64,000 nt of DNA from Siderastrea radians. Taxonomy: Eukaryota; Cnidaria; Anthozoa; Scleractinia; Rhizangiidae. A model generated the notes under the pieces. That model had not been told where the DNA came from. It ran no database searches and saw only the letters and a list, made by a program, of their open reading frames with translations. The DNA lies in contig OZ024896.1 in assembly GCA_964017195.1 (NCBI GenBank), positions 2,552,487-2,616,486 of the forward strand. Direction: 5' to 3'. Made by a program: the position numbers and the translations under genes. Below are positions 8,369 to 18,668 of the stretch, piece by piece (within the stretch, counting starts at the first letter, position 1; each line of letters starts with the position of its first letter).

Positions 8369-8581
8369 ATGGGCGACAAAGCCAAAGCCGACAAGATCAG
8401 TCCTGAAGCCGTGCAAATCCTACAACGTTTAGGAGACGTCCGAAAACAAATCCTCGACCTGATCCAACCCTTACGCTACCAACTCACTTACCAAGAATTG
8501 TGCCGACTCCGCCTCGAAGGTATCATCACCCCCACCGAATTTCAGCTCTTGACCAATCCACTCTTTGATCCTTTCGCCTGA
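8369..8581 (+). CDS. Small helical protein, copy 2, 70 residues
   Basis: An intact 70-residue ORF. It shares the ISPEA start and a Leu-rich helical body with the preceding ORF, and has a C-terminal segment YQELCRLRLEGIITPTEFQL. The ATG directly follows the upstream stop codon. Function is unknown; the tandem copy and conserved helices suggest a real viral gene. Confidence 0.5.
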   Translation: MGDKAKADKISPEAVQILQRLGDVRKQILDLIQPLRYQLTYQELCRLRLEGIITPTEFQLLTNPLFDPFA

Positions 8582-8764
8582 TAGCTCAATCCAAACCATG
8601 TGTGATCTGTTTGACACCTGTCACCAATTATGCCACGTTGAGGTGTTGTGGTCAACCTTGTCGTTTCCTCCGAGATCCGTATGATAACCGCAAAACCCTC
8701 TACTTTCTGGGTCACACCAAAAGCCAAACCATTTCACGCATGAAAACCTGTATCAGCTTCTCGT
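8573..8764 (+). pseudogene. Cys-rich ORF without a proper start
   Basis: A frame open from 8573 to the TAA at 8762-8764 contains PCVICLTPV, then LRCCGQPCRFL, a CxxC...CCxxxC arrangement like a small zinc finger. There is no ATG before the Cys cluster, so it may be the frameshifted tail of the preceding gene, a spliced exon, or a decayed gene. The AATAAA at 8846 could end the transcript. Confidence 0.3.
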
Positions 8765-8885
8765 AAGAGGACCCCATGTGGTGTCCCGATTGGACTTTGG
8801 CCTCGTTTTTTTCTCACTTGTTGTCAAAAATTGGAATGAAAAACCAATAAAACATGTTCCATGGCAGTTCCTGTGTTGTTTTATC

Positions 8886-9011
8886 TGATCTGAGCCCGCG
8901 ATCCTTTTTTGACAACTGGTCAGCGGTTTCCCACCCTAGCCAGAGGCCTATTCTGATAAGTCATGTAAGCGTCACGAAGTGTCCTCTTGATCTGAGCCCG
9001 CGATCCTTTTT
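8886..9011. repeat. 24-bp direct repeat, two copies
   Basis: An identical TGATCTGAGCCCGCGATCCT unit plus TTTT occurs at 8886-8909 and 8988-9011, 102 bp apart, just outside the last gene of element A. Confidence 0.8.
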
Positions 9012-9423
9012 CCCTCCTGGTCTGCTGGTAGGCGAAATAACCCAAGTCATGCGCATGCGTATTTTTTTTTGTACCACAAGCTTAGGAGGATCTTTCTCTT
9101 GTCATATATAAACAAACCTGTTTTCCAGTACTAAGTGTCCGCCATCTTGGATTTACCTATACGGTTGCTATGCAAGAGCGTCTTGACCTTTGAACCCTCT
9201 TGACCCCCTCTTGTTGCTAGGGAGGCGCGTGATACCCATGAGCCTTTGCCACCCCATTTTCCATTCACCAATCATAAGCCAGGATTTAGGGTCATGTGAT
9301 CGCCCTCGACCAATCAAATCGCTCGCATCCAAACGAGGCAAACTTCCCCCTATGGGCCTACATTACTACTGAAATTGGTTGAAAACGGATGAACCTCGCT
9401 CTTGTGACGCCTATAAGATATAT
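9012..9423. other. Non-coding flank of element A
   Basis: No gene seen. It holds several CCAAT/ATTGG words and a TATATAAAC near 9106. Base composition drops from the GC-rich viral level towards the host level. The right end of element A is probably here or just before it, but I cannot identify a terminal repeat. Confidence 0.4.
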
Positions 9424-9570
9424 ATGTTATTTACCGGCCGGGAGGTCCGTATAGGGAAAAACTGTGCCCGCGGTCTTGAGTACGGCCCGAGGCCGCAGGC
9501 CGAGGGCCGTACTCAAGACCAAGGGCACAGTTTTTCCCTATACGGACCGACCTAGGCAGGTAAATAACAT
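9424..9570. repeat. Long palindrome (foldback, MITE-like)
   Basis: Starts ATGTTATTTACC and ends GGTAAATAACAT. The inner arms read TCCGTATAGGGAAAAACTGT and its complement, closing on a GC-rich centre near 9500. About 65-bp arms form a near-perfect hairpin. Confidence 0.85.
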
Positions 9571-11864
9571 TTTTATTTTTTTCCCAACATTTGCGAGTTT
9601 GCAGATCAATCTTGAAAGGTTATCAGAACGCGCGAAAGTTTCACTGAGTCAGATGGCAGGAAACCGTGGAGCGAATGTAATCATAAACACTTCAAACTTT
9701 TTTAAAACTTAAGTGTAATATTTTCGACTAGAAACTACCGCGTATCGACACGGAAAAGGTTGTTTTTCAAGAACAGACACGCACATGGAAAATCCTGCCC
9801 GACAGGGGGATAAACAACCCAATTAAATACTTATAATTAAGCTTAAGCTTACTATAAACAAAACCAAAGGACTCAATCGTTAGGACAGGTTTAATTGCCC
9901 TTGCCTAAAAAATGAAAGAGAATAATACTTCGAAAAACATTTCTGTTTTGCCTAATTACTTTCTTTTTATGTTTTGCTTCGTACCTGTAAACGTAGGTGC
10001 TGTTTCTTTGGATATAAACAATTTAATTATTTAGGGAAATCGTTCGGTTTGATCTCAGTTTTAACCAAAGCGAACGGTGCGCTGGCTTTTAAGCTTATCT
10101 TCATTTAAGCTTACGACAGTTGAAAAAGCAAAATTCCAGTTTAAGCCTGCACAATTTCTTAAATGAAAATATACCGAACCTCGTTAATTTAAGAAAAAAA
10201 AACTGAAAAAGGAAGTCATTAAAGTAAATATCGGAGTCAAAAGGCATTGTGGCGATCGCAATTTAAAAACTAAAACTGCTGTGTTAAGTGAATTCAACAA
10301 CAAACTCACCAACCGCCGTGCTAAGCTACACAAAATTAAAACGAGTACTTGCCTTTTGAAGGTATTTCAAGGTCTTTAATTCCCCTCCTTGTTGAACTTT
10401 CCATTTACAACACACACAAGAATTGTGACTTGCCAAAAAAGTCGCATCTTTGAGCCGTAAATAAAAAAATTCTCGAGTTCAACCGAGGTATGTTGTTTTT
10501 CAACTTTCATTCAATGGTCCATGACAAAACCGGTCCGGATAGGAAAAAACTGGACCGGCGGAACGCGCGTCAACAGCCAATCAAATTCAAGGATTCTGGA
10601 TTCCGGACCGGAAAAATGCTTAAGAAAAAAATAATATGTTTTATTATGTTGTCTTTTGTCATTACCGTTAAAGATTTGCAAAAAAGACAGATTTTTTACT
10701 CAATAGCCGACTATTGAACCACAATAATGCTTTTTAATCTCATTATAGCTTACAGTTGACTAAAAGTAAATTTTTCATTTGATAATTAACAAATAAAAAA
10801 GCCAAAACCGTGCTTTGTTCTGTGATAAGGCACGCAAGGAAGTGAAGAGAGCACGAGTTTTCTTGAGTGTACTGGTCTCAACTAAGTGTGTTGTCAAAGT
10901 TTTGCATGCCGCATTAGTTAGGTATCAAAAAAGTTTGCTGGCGTTAAAAGTCGATGACGTAGACACAAAGCTTACAAGGACCTTGGCCCCTCACTTCAGG
11001 TTTCGGCCGGCAGGGCGGCTAATGGGACAATCATCTTTAAAATTTAAGTTGATACCTGTAATTAATGGATGGAACCCCACCTTGCCACCATTAATTTTTC
11101 TTCACCCAAAGAAAAGATAATAAAATAATTTTCTTGTCTTTGAGCCCCGTTTAACTGGCCACCCCGGTAATGGGGTGGGTAATGTTTTATGGCGCATCGA
11201 TGGTCATCTTAGCATCTAACGTGGAGTCTGTTTTGCCAAAAGCCCATGTGCAAGGATCAAAAGGTAATATAGCTAGTTTTATTTCCGTAAAAATTTCCCT
11301 TTTTTACTATATATGTGAGAGAAAATATTGATTTTGATCATTTCATTTGTAAAAACCTGCGGTCTTGTCGCGTAGGCTTCAAACTTTGATTTGAAGTAGT
11401 TGTGTGTATCACTCGAAGTTCTAGTTCGATTCGTTCGTAAATAAAAGCCTGTTTCATAAGAAAACAACTATAATGACCCCCTTGGTAGCTTAGGAGTTGG
11501 AATTGAACACTTCAAAGTTTAGTTAAATAGGATTTAAACCTCAAAACATTAGGATGTTAAAAAGTTAGGTCTATGTGTTGAGAAAATTGCGTGTTGACGA
11601 GTATTAAATACATGACGTCACCTGCTGCTTTTCTCAAGGAGAGACAAGCCTACTTTTTGGGACTTCATTAATTAATGGGTGAAAAAAATTGTATCCCGCC
11701 TAAACCGTGTCGGGGGTGGTGTTCTAATAGCTGTATAGCACTCAGAAACTTAAACTACGTAACTTAACCCTTAAAACTCTCTCTTCACTCATAAGTTAAT
11801 TTTTAAACAAGCCAAGCTGATAACTACACTTTTTATTGTAATTTTTGTGTTTAATAAAACAAAC
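9571..11864. other. AT-rich host-like DNA, no gene seen
   Basis: Only short ORFs, none with recognisable content. It includes a weak foldback near 10530-10620 (ACCGGTCCGGAT and TTCCGGACCGG). The remaining exons of the discoidin-like gene would be expected here on the minus strand, but I could not recognise one. Confidence 0.4.
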
Positions 11865-12172
11865 CTTGTCTGCATTGTTCTCTTGGTAGGTGACCCAGTC
11901 TGTGTTGTTAAGTGAAAAAAGCAACTTGTATTTTAGGGTCCATTCATCAGCATTTGGGTTTCCTTGAGTAGCTACAGCGCAGATAAAGAGCTTATATTGC
12001 AGGTCGACTTGTAGGTAGTCATTAGAGTTATCGATCGTACTTGCTGACCAGGCATTAACCCCATTCAGTCGAGCTTTTGAAGCTTCGTTTCCAGAACGTA
12101 TTGACCAGGCTGAGAATTTACTCTCTGGAAAGGCGTAGCTGCTTGCCAGACCGAGTGCTTGAATTTGACATA
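11865..12172 (-). CDS. Exon encoding part of a discoidin (F5/8 type C) domain
   Basis: A 308-nt open segment on the minus strand, bounded by an acceptor-like ATCCTTAG (before 12172) and a donor-like AAG|GTTTGT (after 11865). It encodes about 102 residues starting CQIQALGLASS. It has the hallmarks of an F5/8 C domain: ARLN, AWSAS, NDYLQVDLQYK, AVATQG, EWTLKYKLLFS and WVTYQEN. The last third of the domain is missing and would be in the next exon. This domain binds carbohydrate or lipid on extracellular proteins and is very common in cnidarians. The exon has no stops, so it may be functional or a recent fragment. Confidence 0.65.
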
Positions 12173-13824
12173 CTAAGGATGAAATTAACGGTTTGATAAG
12201 TTAAGCGAAAAGCCTAGAAAATGAAATTTGCCTTTGGTTTGAATTGAGTTGGGTGGCGGACAGTAAAGGCATGTGTTGCATATCACTAACAGAAAAACGT
12301 CTTCTTAGGACCGGTAAAGAACTTTATTATATATATAGCGAGACTTTTATACCGTAAACGTTGGAAATAGAATTCTATATTTGCTATTTTAACCACCTCT
12401 TATCAGTTTCTCGTTCTCTGATTGGTCGAGAGCCATGGGAGATGAGAGTCCATACCACAGCTCGCGTCATGAATGCTTGTCGCGAATGCTTGTGATCGAT
12501 TTATTGTAGACTCGCACCGCGTAAAAAGAACTTTTTTCTGTGTCAAAATTGTTAATTTTAACAAAAAAAACCCACTATAATTGTTACAAAATTAAGAAAG
12601 AAAGAAAAAATGAGAAAAGAGATAACAGGGGAACAAGAATCGGTCACATGACTGAACGAAAAAGGCACCTAGCAGCGTTTACGGTATTTCCAAAGCTGAA
12701 TGAATCAGTGAAACTGCTCCGAAGTGAACGAAGTTTTGGGGAAAGCATCTTCTAATTATTGGCTCTGAAATGTGATACATGTTTGATTTTCCTTGAAACA
12801 ATGCTGTAATCATCTTTCAAAGCGGATTGCGGCTGTACGATTTCACCATATTAGCTGCGGGAGTTCAGTTGAACCGAACAAGTTTGTAATCTGTTCGCAC
12901 AACGGCGCCATCATATGCCTGTTTGGTCGAACTGAAGACATAATTTGAACTTGAACGAGTAATTTCTATGCAGCTCAGAAGCAAGATTACTGTTGTGAGG
13001 AACGGCAGAATTCACCATCTTAGCTTGTTAAACGCAAAGCACAGACGCAGTTGTTCTCAGTTTGGAGGTTGCAGACGGAATGGTAAAAACAACTCTCAAA
13101 CAACTGGGAAAGCAATTCCACTCCTTTTGCATGGCCTCCGATTTGTATCTGAACATTTGCAGCTCTTGGAACACAGAGCTACAACGAGTGCAGGTAAACC
13201 AGTGTCAGTTTTGCGTGGTATAGCCGAAAAAAATGTCGCCCTTTCGTCTTTCTTGGTAGTTTGTTCAGTGCTTGCTTAGATTCATTCTTGATTTTCGTAC
13301 TGACTCGCAATATATGTGTGACAGTTTTAATTCAATGCTTCTGTGTCATTTCACGGTGTTTTATTTTATGTCTTGTCTTGATATTTCGGAGTGGAAGGCC
13401 TTCCTGATCTGATGAAACCTACCATTCAGCAAAATTTTAATCATCGACGCGACGATAAAAGAAATTATAAATTGTAAACACAACGCTAAATGCTGAAATT
13501 GCTATTTTTTGTCTGTGGTAAAAAATAAGTTGCAGACTCCGTCGGCTACTCCTCGGGAGTCCACATCATTTTGACGGCTAGATGACGAAAATCGTGGGAA
13601 ATAAGAGGCCATACCACGGAAAACTGTTTAATTTGTTAAATTTCACGTGTAAAGAAAGCGATACGTCCAATCAGCTTCGCGTACAGCTTTCTTCACATGT
13701 GAAAAATATAACCAATCAGCATCTTGGGTGGAATCACCCAGCCAATCAGAGCAAAGCACTCAAATGGCTTCCGAGACTCGCAGTTTAAAAAACAGCGCCA
13801 GATCGAAGTTTGTGTTTCGAAAAC
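12173..13824. other. Region upstream of the Crypton gene, no confident gene
   Basis: Contains short ORFs (for example 12968-13279) without recognisable features. CCAAT-like ATTGG words occur near 12420 and 13670-13750. The part next to 13824 is probably the promoter of the recombinase gene. Confidence 0.35.
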
Positions 13825-15116
13825 ATGGCTTTGGCTTCACGTTTTGTTCCTCTGGAATTGCCGTTAGATGAGTTTATTGAGGAGAAATCAAACAAAAATA
13901 CGCTGAGTAAAGCAACCAGGGACGTCTCCTTGCTCAAAGAATTTTTAAGAGCGAAAGAATTCGATAAAGAGATTGAAAACTTTGGAGCGAAGGAGCTCGA
14001 TGAAGTACGGTCTGTATTTATCGTGGAAGTTAAAAAAAAGGACGGAGGAGAATACGAGCCAATAACATTGAGGTCGTTCATTTCAAGCTTTGACGGCTAT
14101 TTACGAAGGAAGGGCTATCCCACAACCATCATAAACGGACAGGAGTGCAGAAAAACTGGAGAAACATTAGTTGCAAAGCAGAAGGAATTGAAAAAGGCTG
14201 ACAAAGGAAACACGTCAAAAGCGGCCCGAGCTCTGACTGACGACGAGGTCGATATTCTTTACGGCAAAAACCTTTTGGGTCTTTCGTCTCCGGAGTCCTT
14301 ATTAAACACTTTATGGTTGAACAACACCCAGCACTTTGGCCTGAGAGGATACCAAGAGCATAGAGATATGACGTGGGGTGACATTCAACTAAAAACCAGT
14401 GCAGATGGAGTCGAATTTCTCGAATATACCAAGCGAAAAGCAAAAACAAGAACCGGTGCCGAACCCAAAGATATTCGCGCAGTTAAACCAAAAATGTTTT
14501 CTGTCCCAGGCAGTGACAGAAATCCTGTACAAGCCTATCACCTGTATGCTTCCAAAAGACAAGAGCAAATGAAGTCAGACGACAGCCCGTTTTACTTGGC
14601 CATAAACTACACCAGAGTGGCCAATTCCTCAAAACCCTGGTACAAGGCAGCACTGATGGGCTCCAACAAATTAAATTCACTCATGAAAACCATGGCTGAA
14701 AAAGCTGGTTTGAATGCAGAAAACTGACCAACCACAGTGCCCGGAAGCGAATGATCCAGAAGCTAAACGACCACGAGGTACCTCCGACTCATATTATGCA
14801 AATCTCTGGGCGTAAAAACGTTCAGAACCTCAATAATTACAGCTCAGTTTCGTAAAAACAGCAGCAGGATAAATCCAACATCATGAGAGCTAGCACTTCA
14901 GCTTCAGGATCGCTGGCCATTCAAGAAACCGAAGGAGTCAGTTTGTAGACGGAAAACCAGCAATCGCCTCAGCAAGCATTATCTCTTTTCCAAATTGCCA
15001 ACATACAAGGAGGAACATTTAACATTTCGATAAACAGTGTAAGTCAACAGAGTCCAAATTTGTCTTTGCACAGCGCGAAGCGCCGCCATTACATGATTGA
15101 ATCAGACAGTGATTAG
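13825..15116 (+). pseudogene. Crypton-type tyrosine recombinase (KIAA1958/DUF3504-like), broken
   Basis: Open from the ATG at 13825 (MALASRFVPLELP) to a TGA at 14725. It includes an N-terminal core-binding-like helical part and the catalytic-domain segment FGLRGYQEHRDMTWGD (first Arg). The expected C-terminal LTNHSARKRM (H-x2-R) and ISGRKNVQNLNNYSS (tyrosine) segments continue in a shifted frame from 14724. That frame then meets TAA (14853) and TAG (14946) before a family-like ending, RRHYMIESDSD, at 15113. KIAA1958-like and DUF3504 proteins derive from Crypton recombinases. Most of the catalytic part is preserved, so decay is modest. A TTG start at 13810 is rejected in favour of ATG. Confidence 0.75.
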
Positions 15117-15364
15117 GGATAAGCAAAAAGATACTACTTTTTGTATTTGCCAATTCACGTGCATTTTTTATTTTTATAAAAGGAGCTTAATATCTCAACT
15201 TTATTCCGGATTTAAAGCCGGTTTTTATTACTCCCGGTCATTTACATCAGTCTTGAGCTGTTTGCGTATATAAGCCGTTATGGTGCAGAGAGAGATAAAT
15301 AAAACTGATTTGAAAGCTATGCTTAATTCTCGCTATATATGTATAATAAATAAATTACAGCATA
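15117..15364. other. AT-rich 3' flank of the Crypton gene
   Basis: No gene seen. It probably contains the 3' untranslated part of the Crypton gene; AATAAA-like words lie near 15297 and 15348. Confidence 0.3.
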
Positions 15365-15493
15365 GAAAGTGCTTTGTACGGATTTTTATTCACTCGTTGC
15401 AAAACTTTGGAAAACTCACTCGCTGGCTGCGCTCACTCGTTCGTTTTCCAAAGTATTGCAACTCGTGAATAAAATCCGTACGTCGCACTTTCT
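15365..15493. repeat. Foldback hairpin repeat
   Basis: Arms of about 50 bp (left GTACGGATTTTTATTCACTC, right its near complement ending CCGTAC) surround a 25-bp loop with repeated CACTCG words. It is a MITE-like palindrome. Confidence 0.8.
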
Positions 15494-16024
15494 GTGAAGT
15501 AATCTGTATATGTTATTTCGCATCTCTCTAAAGCAAGAAGAAAATATATGAGAAGAAGAAAATAATTTTTATCGTGTTTCTAATTTCGAATAATTTTTAA
15601 CCTCAGGCTACTAAATAATAATAATAATAACAATCTTTTATTAGGAAGCTCCATCACTAAAAGTGGTTTACATAGAGGTCCTAATACAATTGGCTCTCGA
15701 TAATTCGAGCCTAAAAGGGAAATAAATACTTACAGGTTTAAGTTATCAGGGGATGGGATTCCAACTAGCACCACCTATCACATGTATTTTCACAGGAAGA
15801 ACTGACATGTTTTGTGTTACACAACACTGAGAAACTAAAGAAATTGACACATACTGCTTAAGAAACTATAACAAAAATAACCTGAGGGGAAGGTTTGAGT
15901 TATCAAGGGTAAACTTACAGCAAATGTATGAAGCAAATCCAAGGAAAATCAGTTCCAGTTCGAGCTTGAGCGAGTTACGAGTTACCGAGGGCTCCAGTTA
16001 CCGGGAGTTAACTGTATACAAAGC
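15494..16024. other. Non-coding, microsatellite and repeat tail
   Basis: Includes a short (AAT)n run at about 15616-15630, followed by a TTTATTAGGAAGC segment that looks like the 3' tail of a LINE or SINE. No gene seen. Confidence 0.35.
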
Positions 16025-17855
16025 ACTACATCATCTCTTTTAACCGACACTACTCTACTGAGGGCCTCTTCATATGAGCCCGGTTTCCGAGATCTCGCCT
16101 CACTCCTATTTCCTTTGTAAAAATTGCGATGTGTTCATATGAGAAGGCGGGCCAGCCCGGTTACCGAGATCTTGGTTTCTACAACCGAGATCTCGGCAAC
16201 CGGGATGAAAATTTTCCCATATGAACACTCCAGCCCGGTTACCGGGATGAAAATGTTTTTGACAAATTAGCTTCGCTTTCGAAACTGGGCGGCCAAAATA
16301 GCATAATTTTGCCGTGTGTGCATTTCCACTTCAAAAGTATTCGAATTAGCTTTATTAGTAAAGTTACAAGAGTCGGCAAAGCTATGATAGTCGCGAACAA
16401 TACTTGTTAATGTTGCGCCATTTTGGTTTTGTTTCTTGAATTTCATCCCGGTAACCGGGCTGAAATTTCCCATATGAACAGACGACAAAATTCATCCCGG
16501 TAACCGAGCCAGCCCGGTTACCGGGATCATATGAAGAGGCCCTGAGAGCTTAGCAAACCTCCCAATGCGGTGTTAACTATTTGTTTTGACATTACCTCAG
16601 AACGTTTTCACGAGAAACAACTGCACGCGCTAAGAATCTTTTTTGGCCGCAATACTTGCGGAATCAACCCAAAAAAGCTATAAATCCCTTAACATCTCGC
16701 TTCTAAGAATCCCACTTGGCATAATTTTTACAACCTTCGTCACGAGACGTAGTTTGTGAACTTTGTTTGAAGAAACTAGGTGTGGACGTGCAGCAGAAAC
16801 CATGGGGTGCAATTGTAAATTTTTTGCGTTGATCGCACGCGCCACATTGCATCAGCGCGCTCTCAATTAGAAGACATTTCACAGTGTGCTCCCATGGTTA
16901 AGTAATCAGAGCGCTCGTTTCACTTGAGTTTTGTCATAATATTCACCCGAGTTGACAATCGCACATGGACGAATAATTTTTTTCGTCATCGGCCAAGTGA
17001 TTTCAATCGGGAAACAAGGAAATGAATCAGTGTAACATTGTCACCCTGCTTACCGTGTATAACTCCGTTATTGTTGTTCAAATTGAGGGAATGAATTATG
17101 GCTCTGACAAGAGAGTCTTTGAGCGATTTGTCCCCCTCATAAGCGACAGTATCAGTGTAAGAGAATGTTTCCTTTCTCAGTTTTCAGTGCGAGTATGGCC
17201 AGTAAGACCGGTTTTGGAAATCTGAGTGGTTTCCTCCTTCAGTTGCTTTGGTGCTCAAGTAAGCGTGAGCTTAGGTGTGACCAAATGATCACAGAGTTGC
17301 TGTTTATATAGTGCAGCGTGCGCGTCATGTTAATTGAGTGACCAATTAAAAGCAAGAGAATTTCAATCCGTTACGCCAGAGCGTTGTTTGGCGTGGTTTT
17401 ATTGTTCGCAAAAAACAGTAGACGCCAATGCGTATGCAGAAGTGGATCAACCAGCAAAATGCTAAGTGATGGTCGAAAAAAAACTCGCAAAAGGATTAGG
17501 ATTATCGTTGCTACTAATAATTGCTATCGTGTTTCTCATTTTTGTATGACAAGCCCCCGCATCACCTCTCTCAGCCTATACTATTTTTCGATACTTTATT
17601 GAGTGCTTAGCAACCTCCCAACTGCGGTGTTAACTTTTTGTTTTTTTTATGACGTTACCTCAGGAAGTTTTCATGTGACAAATGCGCGCTAAGAATTTTT
17701 TGTTTAACGCCAAATTTACGTGCGCAAAATTATAAAAAAATAGAGATCCCTTTAACATCTGACTTCTAGGAATCCCACGTGGCGCAATTTTTACAATCTT
17801 CATCACGAGAAGGTTAAGTCTTCTTGTAGTTTGCAAACTTTACTTGAAGGAACTA
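16025..17855. repeat. Diverged direct-repeat pair (16025-16793 and 17545-17855)
   Basis: A unit of about 300 bp containing GCTTAGCAA(A)CCTCCCAA, GCGGTGTTAACT, AACATCT and GCGCTAAGAAT occurs twice in the same orientation, about 1.06 kb apart. Copy 1 is split by the MITE at 16063-16542. The 750 bp between the copies has no recognisable gene. The pair could be terminal repeats of a small LTR-like (TRIM) element or an ordinary tandem duplication. Confidence 0.55.
16063..16542. mobile_element. MITE with 16-bp terminal inverted repeats and TGA target duplication
   Basis: Left end GGGCCTCTTCATATGA, right end TCATATGAAGAGGCCC, flanked by TGA on both sides (16060-16062 and 16543-16545). Internal short inverted CCCGGTTACCGGGATGAAA motifs recur. 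The empty site is visible because the interrupted sequence resembles the second copy of the direct repeat at 17545. A 3-bp TNA-type duplication fits PIF/Harbinger-like elements, but no transposase is present. Confidence 0.85.
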
Positions 17856-18300
17856 TTTTTTAAAAATTAATTAACAAGGCTACAACCTCTTTACAATGTT
17901 ACGATAAATTTAACACCAAACAAAGTACGGACACGATTAATTTACAAATCTCTTAACGATATTACAATAATTTTACAATTTTGAAACGGAAAAAAGGTGT
18001 AAAGATTTAACTAATTACAAAACTGATCAGGGGAAACCCACACAACATATTTTTCGTTACAAATTTAGGCCATTTCCTGTGAAATTGGTGTAATTTTGTT
18101 GCTTTTAGCGCAAATAAATTTTTCTGTTTCGTATTTAATGTTAACTTTGGTCTGAAAACCATATATATTGGGAAGAACTTTGTTTTTCCTGCATTCCCAT
18201 AGATGTGGTTTACCAACAAGTAAAAGATAATTCAACAAAAACGTCTGGCATGCTTAGCTGAACGCGATGTCTTGTTAGGGAAAAGAAATAAGATTTAAAA
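17856..18300. other. AT-rich spacer
   Basis: No gene seen; only low-complexity A/T-rich DNA. Confidence 0.3.
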
Positions 18301-18311
18301 TAGGTCCAAAA

Positions 18312-18590
18312 TTATTCCGAAAGAGGACAATGAAACATGAGGTGGTATAGAGTTTCTTGTTCATGTCTGCAGAAAGAACACCTTTCATCTTCAATAAAAC
18401 CTATCTTGTATAGACTAGTGTTAGTAAATAGAATAGCGTTTAGAGCTTTGTATTGAAAGGCTTTTGACACAATTAATTGCAGATGTGGAATACGTTTTAT
18501 AAAAGACTGTTTTGTGTTATTTTTTCGGATTTCCTGGTCGTTCCAAACGATGCAGCGCCATTCTTGTTCTACCGAAGTAGTGTAGTACAT
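18312..18590 (-). pseudogene. LINE reverse-transcriptase C-terminal fragment
   Basis: A 92-residue stretch with an FQYKALNAILFTN segment, then CSFCRHEQETLYHLMFHC. This is the zinc-knuckle-like C-terminus (C-x2-C-x7-H-x4-C) of CR1/L2-type non-LTR retrotransposon proteins. Only this tail remains, next to the polymerase remnant. Confidence 0.7.
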
Positions 18591-18668
18591 GTACTTGGCG
18601 GCACTAGCTCATGGCATATATACGCTGCTCTCATATTGCTGATCTCGCCAAGTACTTCTTCTTGTCTC

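Larger units (their letters stand above)
1..8851. mobile_element. Polinton/Maverick-like viral element A, partial
   Basis: This is a block of tightly packed genes in clearly GC-richer DNA than the flanks. It combines a capsid-like protein, small Arg-rich core-like proteins, minor-capsid-like proteins and an rve-type integrase with a chromodomain, a set known from Polintons and adintoviruses. Minus-strand genes run from 1 to about 6175 and plus-strand genes from 6432, with a further divergent pair around 7918-8171. No polymerase, packaging ATPase or protease is visible, so these presumably lie left of position 1. No terminal repeat could be identified. The right limit is put after the AATAAA at 8846, before the DNA becomes host-like. 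Several genes have a frameshift or nonsense codon, so it reads as a fairly recent but inactivated insertion. Confidence 0.8.

Noticed and set aside
1..8851. Genetic-code change (TAG/TGA read as Trp)
   Set aside because: Other genes of the element, including the integrase and the small basic genes, end in normal stops and are intact without reassignment.
12968..13279. 103-codon ORF as a gene
   Set aside because: No recognisable domain, unusual composition and no supporting context.
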